Shown here piece by piece: positions 1-8,463 of a DNA stretch of 64,000 nucleotides (the first letter of the stretch is position 1; every line of letters starts with the position of its first letter). Below the pieces are notes generated by a model. The model was given only the letters and a program-made list of their open reading frames with translations, did not search any database and was not told where the DNA came from. Made by a program: the position numbers and the translations under genes. Origin of the DNA: Streptomyces sp. V4I2. GTDB taxonomy: Bacteria > Actinomycetota > Actinomycetes > Streptomycetales > Streptomycetaceae. Location of the stretch: positions 2,046,001 to 2,110,000 of the forward strand of contig NZ_JAUSZM010000003.1 in assembly GCF_030817655.1 (NCBI RefSeq). The letters run 5' to 3'.

Positions 1-111
1 GGGCGTGCGGCGGTGATTCGTTGCGCTCGCCGCGCGCCGCTCCGTACCGGCGCCGCGGCGGGGGCGAGAAGCCTGCCGGTGCCGAACCACCCCACCCGCC
101 CGCCGGCACGG

Positions 112-1308
112 CTACGTCACGGTCGGCCGCCCCCTGACCGCCAGCGCCGCCGCCGTCACCAGATACGGCACCGCGAGCATCGCGAACACGGTGCCGTGCG
201 AAGCCTGCGTGCCGAGCGTCGCGTACACGCCGAACACGGTGACCGTGGCCAGCTCGGTGCCCAGGCTCGCGACCGAGGTCAGGGTGGCCCGGCCGGTGCT
301 GTCGATCCGGTGCTGGAGCCGGACGTCGGCGAGGATCTCGGCCACCTGGAAGCCGCCGAAGGCGAGGGCGACGAGGCCGATGCCGGCCGGGGTACCCATG
401 ACGGCACCCGCGGCGAGGGCGAGCGCGGCACCCGCGAGCAGCACGGCGAGTCCGGTCGCGCCCAGACGTTCGGCCGCCCCGGACAGCAGACTGCCGGCCG
501 TGACGACCGACCAGACCAGCAGGAGGAGGTGGGGCACGGTCGAGTCCGCCACGCCGGTGTCCCGGATCAGGAGGGGCGTGTACTCGTCCAGAGCGCCCCA
601 CACCGCGGCGACGGCCGGCACGAGCAGCAGGGCGCCGCGCACGGACCGGTCCTTGCGGGCGTCGGCCAGTCCGGCCCGCAGGGACGCCGTCCAGCCCTCG
701 CCCTCACTCACCCGTGGCACCCGGTGCTCCGGGAACCGGGTCGCCGTCGCCGCCGCCAGCAGACACGCCAGCACGCTCGCCGCGCCGACCGCCGGGTAGC
801 CGCCCAATGCGAACACCGGGCCGGCCAGACCCATCGCGGCCATCACCGCCACCAGCCCCGCCGCCCGGGCCCGGCCCATGACGCGCGCGTACCGGTCGGC
901 GGCGCCGAGCCGGTCCAGTTCGTCGTAGACCAGCGCCTCCAGGGCTCCCGAGCCGAGCGCTCCCCCGGCGCCCCACAGGACGAAGCCGAACGCGAAGGCG
1001 CCGTACGACGGGACGGTCACCCACAGGGTGAAGCCGGTGGCGGTGAGCAGCGGGGCGAGCCACAGCAGCGTCCGTCGGGACACGGCGTCGGCCCAGGCGC
1101 CGGAGGGGACCTCCAGGAGCACGCCGGTGATCGACCAGAGGGCGAAGAGGGAGGAGATCTGCCACAGGGACAGACCGGTGTCGGCGAACAGCAGCGCGTA
1201 CACCGGGTAGAGCAGGACCAGCTCATCGAGGAACGCGTAGCCGTACAGCGTGGCCGTGAGCCGTCGCACACCGGTGGTGTCGGGCACACGCGCAGGTGAG
1301 AGTGTCAT
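112..1308 (-). CDS. MFS transporter (probable drug/metabolite exporter)
   Basis: This is a 398-residue polytopic membrane protein of the major facilitator superfamily with about 12 hydrophobic segments. The loop after TM2 carries a motif-A-like GAWADAVSRRT, typical of proton-driven MFS exporters. The ATG at 1308 is chosen because GGGAAGG lies at the correct distance upstream; the reading frame stays open further upstream but lacks a comparable ribosome binding site. The next leftward gene is beyond a 105-bp gap, so it looks monocistronic. No substrate can be inferred, and no regulator is adjacent. Confidence is high for the family and low for any specific role. Confidence 0.85.
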   Translation of the reverse strand: MTLSPARVPDTTGVRRLTATLYGYAFLDELVLLYPVYALLFADTGLSLWQISSLFALWSITGVLLEVPSGAWADAVSRRTLLWLAPLLTATGFTLWVTVPSYGAFAFGFVLWGAGGALGSGALEALVYDELDRLGAADRYARVMGRARAAGLVAVMAAMGLAGPVFALGGYPAVGAASVLACLLAAATATRFPEHRVPRVSEGEGWTASLRAGLADARKDRSVRGALLLVPAVAAVWGALDEYTPLLIRDTGVADSTVPHLLLLVWSVVTAGSLLSGAAERLGATGLAVLLAGAALALAAGAVMGTPAGIGLVALAFGGFQVAEILADVRLQHRIDSTGRATLTSVASLGTELATVTVFGVYATLGTQASHGTVFAMLAVPYLVTAAALAVRGRPTVT

Positions 1309-1413
1309 GAGGCCTTCCCGCAGGGACGGATCGGATGCCGGAGCTACGGCGTCCGAGGCGGCCCTCGGGAGGCACGGCTGGTGGATCAATGTCGCCAGGT
1401 CATGCAACCGATG

Positions 1414-2889
1414 TTAGACGGGCTCCGCCCCGCTGCCCAGCGAAAATGTGGTGATCACGGCCGCGTGGTCGGACGGCCACTCGTTGTCCTCGACGTCCGG
1501 CCAGGGCCGGGGGCGGCCGCTGACGTACGTCCGGGAGTCGAGCACGCCGAGACCCCGGTGCAGCACGAAGTCGATGCGGTCCTGCGGCTCCGGGCGGCCA
1601 CTGCCGTCCTCGTGCTCGGTGTGGACCGGGGACCAGGTGTGGCCGGGGTCGCGTACCGGGTCGGGGTGGGCCTCACGGTAGGAGTCGCTGAAGCCCGCCT
1701 CCGCGGCCGCCTTGGTCACCGGCCACTCGACGTCCGGCCAGTCCTGGTGGGAGGGGCTGTTGAAGTCGCCCACGAGGACGACGGGCACGGTGTCGTCGAT
1801 CCGGCCGAGGGTGTCCCGCAGCTGCTCCAGCCGCACGTCCTCGTGAGCGATCAGCTCGTCCGCCGGGAGCCCGTCGAAGGCGGACTCGTAGGGCCCGTAC
1901 GGCTTGTAGTCGAGGTGGGTCGTCCAGATGTCCACCTCGGTGGCCGCGCCGACCCGGATCCGGACTCCCGCCGCCCCGTAGAAGCCGACGTCCGGGTCGC
2001 CGAAGCGGGCCGTGATCGGGTGGCGGCTGATGATGCCGAGGTTCTCGCCTGCCCGGTGGTGGTACCAGCCGAGGGCGTCGGCGAGTTCCTGGGCGGCGGT
2101 GCCGTACGTCTCCTGGAGGCCGACCACGTCGACGCCCGTCTCGGCGATCACCTTGAGCTGCTTCTCGCGGTGGTCGGCGACCCTCGTGCCGCCGTGCCAG
2201 AGGTTCCAGCTCATCACCCGGAGGTCGTGGGTGACCAGGGCGCTCAGCTGCGCCACGGTGACCCCGGCCAGGCTGGTCAGGACCGTCCGGCCGGGCGCCG
2301 TCTCGATCGGCGCGAGGGACGGGACGGCGAGGACGGCGCAGCCCGCCGCCTCGGCCGAGGCAACGCCGGTCTCGGTGTCCTCGACGGCCACACAGGCGGC
2401 CGGGGTGACGCCCAGGGCGTGGCAGGCGGCGAGGTAGGGGTCGGGGGCGGGCTTGGTGTGCTCGGTGTCGTCGGCGGTGACGGAGACCGCGAAGCGGGTG
2501 GCGCCGAGCGCTTCGAGGACGGTGTCGGCGACGGCCCGGGGGGAGGCGGTCACCAGGGCGGTGGGTACGCCGGCCTCGGCGAGCGCGTCGAGCAGGTCGA
2601 GGGCGCCGGGGCGGGGCACGATGCCGGTACGGACGCGGGCCGCGAACTCCCGGTGCAGTTCGGCGGCGAGGTGTCCGGCCGCCGTGCCCGTGGCGGCGGC
2701 CAGCCAGTCGGCGGTGTGCTCGACGGGCCGGCCGAGCACCTCCGGCTGGTCCGCCTCGGTCAGCGGCCTCCCGGCGACCTGCTCCACGGCCTCCCACCAC
2801 AGCCGCTCGGTGTCGACGAGCGTGCCGTCCATGTCGAACAGGACGGCCGCCGGCGAAGTGTCCGAGATATCAGCTACAAGCCCTTCCAC
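1414..2889 (-). CDS. HAD-family phosphatase fused to endonuclease/exonuclease/phosphatase (EEP) domain
   Basis: This is a two-domain hydrolase of about 491 residues. The N-terminal half is a HAD subfamily IA phosphatase: nucleophile motif DMDGTLVDT (19-27), motif II T/S near 114-116, Lys146 and the acidic pair ED (170-171). The C-terminal half, from about 225, is an EEP domain with Asn229, Glu260, His325, GDFN (374-377), DRID (437-440) and SDH (473-475), the set used for metal-dependent phosphodiester hydrolysis. Both active sites look intact. I place the start at the GTG at 2889, preceded by AGGAG; a TTG at 2916 is in frame but poorly served. No signal peptide is visible, so it is probably cytoplasmic. 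A sequential phosphodiesterase-phosphomonoesterase reaction is inference; the substrate is unknown. Confidence 0.85.
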   Translation of the reverse strand: MEGLVADISDTSPAAVLFDMDGTLVDTERLWWEAVEQVAGRPLTEADQPEVLGRPVEHTADWLAAATGTAAGHLAAELHREFAARVRTGIVPRPGALDLLDALAEAGVPTALVTASPRAVADTVLEALGATRFAVSVTADDTEHTKPAPDPYLAACHALGVTPAACVAVEDTETGVASAEAAGCAVLAVPSLAPIETAPGRTVLTSLAGVTVAQLSALVTHDLRVMSWNLWHGGTRVADHREKQLKVIAETGVDVVGLQETYGTAAQELADALGWYHHRAGENLGIISRHPITARFGDPDVGFYGAAGVRIRVGAATEVDIWTTHLDYKPYGPYESAFDGLPADELIAHEDVRLEQLRDTLGRIDDTVPVVLVGDFNSPSHQDWPDVEWPVTKAAAEAGFSDSYREAHPDPVRDPGHTWSPVHTEHEDGSGRPEPQDRIDFVLHRGLGVLDSRTYVSGRPRPWPDVEDNEWPSDHAAVITTFSLGSGAEPV

Positions 2890-3027
2890 GGAAATCTTCT
2901 CTCTCCTCTTCTTCAAATTCGGAAAATCATCGGCAAATCATCGGTAAAGTAATTGATCTTCCATTTCCGGCCTCCCGGCGAATGTTAGGTTGACGCGACA
3001 GTGATCACATCGAAACGGGGATAATTC
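2890..3027. promoter_or_regulatory. AT-rich divergent promoter region with short direct repeat
   Basis: This intergenic region between two divergent genes is clearly more AT-rich than the rest of the window. It contains two adjacent copies of AAATCATCGG (2924-2933 and 2935-2944) and the 8-bp palindrome GTGATCAC at 3001-3008. The Shine-Dalgarno for the rightward gene is the CGGGG just upstream of the ATG at 3028. I could not define a convincing -35/-10 pair in either direction; TTGACG at 2990-2995 lacks a correctly spaced -10. Confidence 0.4.
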
Positions 3028-3483
3028 ATGCCTGCTCGTTCCCGCCTCGGCGCCCTCGCCGTGGCTCTCGCGTCCGTGACGGCACTGGGAGTTCTGGAGG
3101 CTCCCGACGCCGGTGCGACGACCGTCCACTGGACGTTCCAGGGCTGCGACTTCTACGTCGGAGTGCCCGCTCACCACTACTACAGCCGCGACGACCAGAC
3201 CATCACCGTCAATGGTTCGTGGAAGTGCAAGAGCAACCACACGTTCCATATGACGTCGGAAATCAACTACGCCCATCCCGCGTTCGGCCGCCAGTACTAC
3301 GAGCGGAAGGACTATGTCTTCAAGTCGAAGAAGTCGGCGAAATGGAGCATCACGCACCAGTGTAAATTCGACTACCCGAATTCAGGAGCGAAGCTGAAGA
3401 CCTGGCAGACCATCTGGCTGCGGGAGGCGGGCTCCCGCTGGGAGACCCCCTCCGTCAAGCTGTACTGCGGCATTTTCAGTTAG
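3028..3483 (+). CDS. small secreted protein of unknown function, four cysteines
   Basis: This 151-residue protein has a clear Sec-type signal: basic start (PARSR), hydrophobic stretch at about 8-22, and likely cleavage after Ala-Gly-Ala near residue 30. The mature part of about 120 residues is rich in Tyr, Trp, Lys and His and has exactly four cysteines (40, 67, 112, 147), suggesting two disulfides in an extracellular beta-rich domain. I do not recognise the family. Its codons use A/T at third positions more than the neighbours, and the upstream region is AT-rich, which suggests recent acquisition or low expression constraint. It is a lone rightward gene between leftward transcription units, so no partner is indicated. 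Confidence 0.75.
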   Translation: MPARSRLGALAVALASVTALGVLEAPDAGATTVHWTFQGCDFYVGVPAHHYYSRDDQTITVNGSWKCKSNHTFHMTSEINYAHPAFGRQYYERKDYVFKSKKSAKWSITHQCKFDYPNSGAKLKTWQTIWLREAGSRWETPSVKLYCGIFS

Positions 3484-3513
3484 CGGACAGCTTCAGTCAG
3501 CGGGAATCGGACG

Positions 3514-4599
3514 TCACCGCGCGGCGCGGTCGACCACCATGACCGCCTGGTCCGGCAGTCCGACCGCCACGCGCGCGCCGACGGGAAACTCGCCGGCTCG
3601 CCGGGTGGACACGTCGGCCTTGACCTCGCAGCCGTCCGGCAGCCGTACCGTGATGCGGGTGGTCGCCCCCAGGAAGGCGGTGGCGGCCACCCGTCCCCCG
3701 GCCTCCGGGTCGGGCTCGACCTCCACGCCCTCCGGACGCAGCAGCACGTCGACGCTCGCGCCCGCGGCGGCGCCGTCGCCCGTCACCGGTACCCGGCGCC
3801 CCAGTACCTCGACGGTGTCCCCCGCCGCCATGACCCCCGGCACCCGGCTCATCGTCCCCACGAACCCGGCGACGAAGGCGGTGGCCGGGCGGGAGTAGAG
3901 CTCGGTGGGCGTGGAGCACTGCTCCACCCGGCCGTCCCGCATCACGGCGACCCGGTCCGCCATGGACAGGGCTTCTTCCTGGTCGTGGGTGATGAACAGG
4001 GTGGTGATGCCGAGTTCCTGCTGCAGGCGGCGGATCTCCTCGCGCAGGGTGGTGCGCACCTTGGCGTCCAGCGCCGACAGCGGTTCGTCGAGCAGCAGCA
4101 CGCGCGGGCGCAGAGCCAGCGCCCGGGCGAGCGCGACCCGCTGCTGCTGGCCGCCGGAGAGCTGGTGCGGGAACCGCTCGCCCTTGTCGGCGAGACCGAC
4201 CAGCTCCAGCAACTCGGCGGCGCGCGTGCGCCGTTCGGCCGCCCGCACCTTCCGCATCCGCAGTCCGAAGGCCACGTTGTCCAGCGCGTTGAGATGAGGG
4301 AACAGGCTGTACGACTGGAAGACCATCCCGGCGTCGCGCCGGTGGGCCGGAACGCCCGTGACGTCCTCGCCATCGACCAGTACCTGACCCGAGTCGGGGT
4401 GCTCGAATCCGGCGAGCATGCGCAGCGCGGTGGTCTTGCCGCAGCCGGAGGGGCCGAGCAGGGCCAGGAGTTCACCGGGCTGGACGGTCAGGTCAAGGCC
4501 GTCGAGGGCGACGGTCGGCCCGAACTCCCGTCGCAGGCCCCGGAATTCGACGGTCGCGGCCTCGGTGGCGGCGGCCTTGACGAGCGTGCTGATGGTCAT
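3514..4599 (-). CDS. ABC importer ATP-binding protein (PotA/FbpC/PhnT type)
   Basis: This 361-residue ATPase belongs to the CUT1/PotA-like importer group. It has Walker A GPSGCGKTT (49-57), signature LSGGQ (147-151), Walker B LLLLDE (167-172) and H-loop His205. The C-terminal 120 residues resemble the TOBE regulatory domain of this group. It ends the leftward operon binding protein-permease-permease-ATPase. Its ATG lies 3 bp after the permease stop codon, with AGGGA as ribosome binding site. Relatives energise uptake of polyamines, ferric iron, thiamine or 2-aminoethylphosphonate; sequence alone does not choose among these. Confidence 0.9.
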   Translation of the reverse strand: MTISTLVKAAATEAATVEFRGLRREFGPTVALDGLDLTVQPGELLALLGPSGCGKTTALRMLAGFEHPDSGQVLVDGEDVTGVPAHRRDAGMVFQSYSLFPHLNALDNVAFGLRMRKVRAAERRTRAAELLELVGLADKGERFPHQLSGGQQQRVALARALALRPRVLLLDEPLSALDAKVRTTLREEIRRLQQELGITTLFITHDQEEALSMADRVAVMRDGRVEQCSTPTELYSRPATAFVAGFVGTMSRVPGVMAAGDTVEVLGRRVPVTGDGAAAGASVDVLLRPEGVEVEPDPEAGGRVAATAFLGATTRITVRLPDGCEVKADVSTRRAGEFPVGARVAVGLPDQAVMVVDRAAR

Positions 4600-4602
4600 G
4601 GG

Positions 4603-5421
4603 TCATCCCTGGGAGGCGGTGGGGGTGGCGGGCCGGCGCCCGCCGAGGGCGGCGAGGGCGAGCAGCATCACCCAGGTCACGAGCAGGCTGAGCACGGAGA
4701 CGGCTACGGACATCTGCGCCTGGGCGCCGGAGATGTCCACGATCCACACGGCGAAGGGCCGGAAACCCAGCAGGTGGGCGACGGTGTACTCGCCGAGCAC
4801 CAGCGCGAGGGTGAGGAACGAGGCGTTCAGCAGTGCCCCGCGCAGGTTCGGCAGTACGGCCTGGAGCAGCGCCTGCGGCCAGCTCGCGCCGCAGCTGCGG
4901 GCGGCCTCGACGAGGGTGCGCACGTCGATCGCGCGCAGCCCGGCGTCCAGGGCCCGGTACACGAAGGGCAGCGCCATCACGACGTAGGCGAGGACGAGGA
5001 CCACGGGGAAGTCCGGGTTCTGGATCGCCACCATCGTCTGGAAGAGCGGGGTGCGCGAGAGGTACTCGGGCCCCCATTTCAGCACCGTGCTGATCCCGGC
5101 GACGAACGCGATCGGCGGCACGACCAGCGGCAGTGAGCAGACGATCTCGACGACCGGCCGCAGCTTCGGGGCGCCGAGCCGCAGCGCGACCATGGCGGGG
5201 ACCATGAGCAGCAGCACGAGGGCGATGGTGGCGACGGCCAGTTCGAGGGCGAGCAGCAGGCTGGTGACGAATCCGTCGGTGCCGGCGATCCGGCTGTAGG
5301 CGTCGAAGGAGATCCGGTCACCCATGTCCACCGAGAAGACCACGGACGCGGCCAGCGGGACGAGGAAGTACAGCGCGGCGAGGCCCAGCACGCCCCACCG
5401 CCACAGGTTCAGGCGAGCCAT
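4603..5421 (-). CDS. ABC importer permease (second subunit)
   Basis: This is a 272-residue integral membrane protein with about six transmembrane segments and the BPD_transp_1 EAA loop (EAARSCGASWPQALLQAVLPNL) that contacts the ATPase. The start is the ATG at 5421, which overlaps the end of the upstream permease by 13 bp, so the two are probably translationally coupled. It pairs with the gene at 5409-6305 to form a heterodimeric channel. A much longer open frame runs upstream, but that part is out-of-frame shadow of the first permease and is excluded. Confidence 0.88.
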   Translation of the reverse strand: MARLNLWRWGVLGLAALYFLVPLAASVVFSVDMGDRISFDAYSRIAGTDGFVTSLLLALELAVATIALVLLLMVPAMVALRLGAPKLRPVVEIVCSLPLVVPPIAFVAGISTVLKWGPEYLSRTPLFQTMVAIQNPDFPVVLVLAYVVMALPFVYRALDAGLRAIDVRTLVEAARSCGASWPQALLQAVLPNLRGALLNASFLTLALVLGEYTVAHLLGFRPFAVWIVDISGAQAQMSVAVSVLSLLVTWVMLLALAALGGRRPATPTASQG

Positions 5422-6305
5422 CGCGCACTCCGTCGTTGCAGGGGCAGGTACACCGCCATCACCAGGCCCGCGACCACCACCATGTCGAGGCTGAGGGCCA
5501 GCGCCACGTTCTCCTGTCCGACAAGGACGTTCCCGGAGAGGGCGTCGGCGATCTGCAGGGTGACCAGCGGGATGGAGCTGCCGACCATGGCGGCGGCGGT
5601 GGCGTACGCGGCGAACGCGCTGCCGAAGAGCAGGACGAAGCCGCCGAGCAGGGACGGCGCGAGTACGGGCAGGGCCACGTGCCGCCAGTACTGGGCGGAG
5701 GTGGCCCCGTTGTTCTGGGCGGCCTCCCGCCACTGGGTGCGCAGGCCCTCCAGGGCCGGGGTGATGGTGAGAACCATCAGCGGGATGAGGAAGTACAGGT
5801 AGACGAGGGTCAGGCCCGAGAAGCTGTAGAGGTCCCAGCCCTTGTCCCTGAGGCCCAGCTGGTCGGTGAGGACGCCGGAGTTGCCGAGCGTGGCGACGAA
5901 GGCGAAGGCGAGCGGCACACCGCCGAAGTTGGCGAGCACACCGGACGCGGTCAGCACGGCCTCACGCAGCGCCCGGAACCGGGAGGTCACCACGGCCTGG
6001 GCCAGGAACAGCCCGAGCAGGGTCGCGATGGCGGCGGAGACGGCGGACAGCTTGACGCTGCCGAGCAGGGCCGTCAGGTAGGCGCCCCGCAGTGAGCCGG
6101 TCAGGTTCGCAGCGCTGTACGACGTGGCGCCCGTGGCCTGGTCCTTGACCGTGAACGCGCCGTTCAGCATGGCCAGGGCGGGGATCCCGAAGGCGATCGC
6201 GGTGACGACGAGCAGCGGGACGACGGCGAGCCAGCCGGGGGCGCGGCGCCGCCGCTTCGGGGAAGCGGCGGTCGCCGTGTCGGGCCGTGTGAGGATGACC
6301 GTCAT
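5409..6305 (-). CDS. ABC importer permease (first subunit)
   Basis: This 298-residue permease has a short basic cytoplasmic N-terminus (PKRRRRAPG) followed by about six transmembrane helices and an EAA-type loop (WREAAQNNGATSAQYWRHVALP). The ATG at 6305 overlaps the TGA of the binding-protein gene in an ATGA arrangement, indicating coupling. With the neighbouring permease and ATPase it forms the importer. Two distinct permeases plus a TOBE-type ATPase match polyamine, iron and phosphonate importers. Confidence 0.88.
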   Translation of the reverse strand: MTVILTRPDTATAASPKRRRRAPGWLAVVPLLVVTAIAFGIPALAMLNGAFTVKDQATGATSYSAANLTGSLRGAYLTALLGSVKLSAVSAAIATLLGLFLAQAVVTSRFRALREAVLTASGVLANFGGVPLAFAFVATLGNSGVLTDQLGLRDKGWDLYSFSGLTLVYLYFLIPLMVLTITPALEGLRTQWREAAQNNGATSAQYWRHVALPVLAPSLLGGFVLLFGSAFAAYATAAAMVGSSIPLVTLQIADALSGNVLVGQENVALALSLDMVVVAGLVMAVYLPLQRRSARWLA

Positions 6306-7456
6306 CCGGAGACGGCCTCCGCCCAGCCCGCCGAGAGGACCGTCTTGGCCTTGCTCTGCTGGGCCTCGGCCGGGAAGGACGGCGTCCCCTCGACGTCCGG
6401 GAGCGCGGCGGCGGCGGTCTTGTCGAGGGTGCCGGCCTTCTCCATGGCGGTCATGAGGGCCGGGCGGGCGAACCCCTTGAGCCAGAGGTTCTGGCCCTCG
6501 GCGCTGTAGAGGTACTCCTGCCACAGCCGGGCGGCCGCCGGGTGCGGGGCGTCCTTGTTGACGGCCTGGGAGTAGTACTGGGCGAACTTGCCGTCGCCGG
6601 GCACCGACACCTGCCAGTCCAGCCCCTTCGACTTGAACTCCTCGGCATACCCCGCGTTGAGGTAGTCCCAGTCGATGCTGATCGGTGTCTCGCCCTTCTC
6701 CACGGTGGCCGGGGTCGACTCGACGGGCGTGTAGTTGCCGTTCTTCTTCAGCTTGGCGAAGAAGTCGAGGCCGGGCTGGATGTCGTCGAACGAACCGCCG
6801 CTCGCGAGGGAGGCCGCCCACACTCCGGCGAACGCCGAACCCGACTTGGTGGGGTTGCCGTTGAGCGCGACCTGGCCCTTGTACTGCGGCTTGAGCAGGT
6901 CGGCGAAGGTCGTCGGACAGGTCGTGACGCGCTTGGCGTCGCAGCCGATGGAGATGTAGCCGCCGTAGTCGTTGTACCAGCGGGCCTGCGCGTCCTTCTG
7001 GCCCGAGGGAATGTCGTCGTACGAGGTCACCTTGTACGGCGCGAGCAGCCCCTGCTGGGCGGCGCTGACCGCGAAGGAGCTGCCCAGGTCGAGGACGTCC
7101 GGGGCGCGGTCCTGGCCCTTGCGCGAGGTGACGGCGTTGATCTCGTCCTGGCTGGTGCCGTCCGGGCTCTCCACCGCGATCTGGATGCCGTACTTCTTCT
7201 TGAAGCCGTCGATCAGCGCGCCGTAGTTCGCCCAGTCCCGCGGCAGGGCGATCGCATTGAGCTTGCCTTCCTTCTTGGCCGCCTTCACCAGCGCGGCCAT
7301 GCCGCCGAGGTCGGCCGCGGAGGTCGCGGTGGCGGCGCTCTTGCCGTCGGCGGTCGTGGACGCTTCGGGGGCGGCGCCGCAGGCGCTCAGGGCGAGCGCG
7401 GCGACGACGGCGAGTGCGCCGCCGCGGACGGCGGTTCTCGGCAGGGACACGGTCAC
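6302..7456 (-). CDS. ABC importer substrate-binding lipoprotein
   Basis: This 384-residue extracytoplasmic solute-binding protein has a lipoprotein signal ending in the lipobox LSAC (about 23-26), so it is anchored outside the membrane. The mature region has the fold signature of class-II binding proteins of the iron/polyamine/phosphonate group (GTSQDEINAV, DVLDLGSSFA, ISIDWDYLNAG). The GTG at 7456 is preceded by GGAG at five bases; a second in-frame GTG lies two codons later. It is the first gene of the importer operon and faces the GntR gene across 255 bp holding a perfect palindrome and tandem repeats. The ligand is unknown; a phosphorylated or phosphonate compound is possible given the UTRA-type regulator and nearby phosphatases, but that is inference. 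Confidence 0.88.
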   Translation of the reverse strand: MTVSLPRTAVRGGALAVVAALALSACGAAPEASTTADGKSAATATSAADLGGMAALVKAAKKEGKLNAIALPRDWANYGALIDGFKKKYGIQIAVESPDGTSQDEINAVTSRKGQDRAPDVLDLGSSFAVSAAQQGLLAPYKVTSYDDIPSGQKDAQARWYNDYGGYISIGCDAKRVTTCPTTFADLLKPQYKGQVALNGNPTKSGSAFAGVWAASLASGGSFDDIQPGLDFFAKLKKNGNYTPVESTPATVEKGETPISIDWDYLNAGYAEEFKSKGLDWQVSVPGDGKFAQYYSQAVNKDAPHPAAARLWQEYLYSAEGQNLWLKGFARPALMTAMEKAGTLDKTAAAALPDVEGTPSFPAEAQQSKAKTVLSAGWAEAVSG

Positions 7457-7490
7457 GGCTTCTCCAGGGGACGCGCGAGGGTGCAGGAGC

Positions 7491-7540
7491 CAAACAGAGA
7501 GAACGACGGTCAAACAGAGAGGACGACGGTCAAACAGAGG
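7491..7540. repeat. tandem 20-bp direct repeats in importer promoter region
   Basis: Two full 20-bp copies beginning CAAACAGAGA and ending GACGGT (7491-7510 and 7511-7530) differ at one position, and a third partial copy (7531-7540) follows. The array abuts the palindrome at 7541-7558. Position and orientation between the divergent importer and GntR genes suggest a role in regulator binding or spacing, but duplication by slippage is also possible. Confidence 0.8.
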
Positions 7541-7558
7541 AACTTGTCTGAACAAGTT
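7541..7558. promoter_or_regulatory. probable GntR/UTRA operator palindrome
   Basis: AACTTGTCTGAACAAGTT is a perfect inverted repeat with 7-bp arms and a 4-bp centre. Its core GT-N4-AC matches the general GT(N)AC operator style of HutC/UTRA-type GntR regulators. It sits between the divergent importer and GntR genes, 85 bp upstream of the binding-protein start, so it could control both. Confidence 0.6.
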
Positions 7559-7711
7559 GGCCTCAGTAGGCCCGCCGCTGGTGTCGTGCTCGTAAACACT
7601 GGCGAAACGCTGACCGCTGAATTCCTGCAGATCTCCGACTGACAGGGGTGACCGTGGGAACTCGACTAGGCTGCTCACGCTGTGCACAGTGACCGACTCG
7701 GAGGGGGGAGC

Positions 7712-8452
7712 ATGGCGGCACGACACGAGGAGATCGCCGACGAACTGCGTCGGGCGATCGACCGCGAGGAGTACACCGTCGGGAGCCTGCTGCCCGCCGA
7801 GACCGAACTCGCGGCCCACTACGGCGTCTCGCGCGGCACCGTCCGTCAGGCCGTCGCGGCACTCACCGCCGAGGGGCTCATCGGCTCACGCCAGGGCGCC
7901 CGCCGCATGGTCCTGGCCAGCCGCCGCAGCCAGAGCTTCGCCGAACTGCGCAGCTTCGCCCAGTGGGCCCGCGCGATGGGCCGCGAGGCGACCGGCCGGG
8001 TGGTCGCCCAGGAGTACCGTCCGGCGACCGCCGAGGACGCCGTACGCCTCCAACTGCGCGAGAAGACCCCGGTGTTGCATGTCCTGCGGGTGCGCGGTCT
8101 GGACGGCGACCCGGTCCTGCTGGAGCGGACCGTGTACGCCGACTGGATCGCCCCCGCCGTCGAGCCGATCGAGCCGGACTGCCCCTCGGTCACCCAACGC
8201 CTGCTCGACGACACCGGCCTGGTCTTCGCCTACGGTGAACACGTCATCGACGCGGTGGCGGCGGGCGCCCAGGACGCCGAGCTTCTCGGTGTCCGCCGGA
8301 CGAGTCCGCTGCTGCGCGTGCGCCGGGTGACGACGACGCGGGAGGGGCGCCCGGTGGAGTGGTCGGACGACCGCTACCGCTCCGACGCGGTGAGCTTCAG
8401 CGTGCACAACTCGATCGGGAACAACGCCCTGGCCCGGAAGACAGCCGACTGA
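7712..8452 (+). CDS. GntR-family transcriptional regulator, HutC/UTRA subfamily
   Basis: This is a 246-residue regulator. Residues 3-68 form the winged helix-turn-helix (AHYGVSRGTVRQAVAALTAEGL), and about 85-235 form a UTRA effector-binding domain that typically senses a small sugar, amine or phosphonate-like ligand. The ATG at 7712 follows a strong GGAGGGGGGAG; an upstream GTG at 7682 lacks one. It is divergent from the importer operon and is the obvious candidate regulator of it. The SRPBCC gene follows only 11 bp downstream and is probably co-transcribed. Confidence 0.92.
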   Translation: MAARHEEIADELRRAIDREEYTVGSLLPAETELAAHYGVSRGTVRQAVAALTAEGLIGSRQGARRMVLASRRSQSFAELRSFAQWARAMGREATGRVVAQEYRPATAEDAVRLQLREKTPVLHVLRVRGLDGDPVLLERTVYADWIAPAVEPIEPDCPSVTQRLLDDTGLVFAYGEHVIDAVAAGAQDAELLGVRRTSPLLRVRRVTTTREGRPVEWSDDRYRSDAVSFSVHNSIGNNALARKTAD

Positions 8453-8463
8453 AGGAGGCCCTC

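Noticed and set aside
13..1299. 428-codon plus-strand frame at the window start
   Set aside because: It is antisense to the MFS transporter and has an Arg/Gly/His-rich composition typical of shadow frames.
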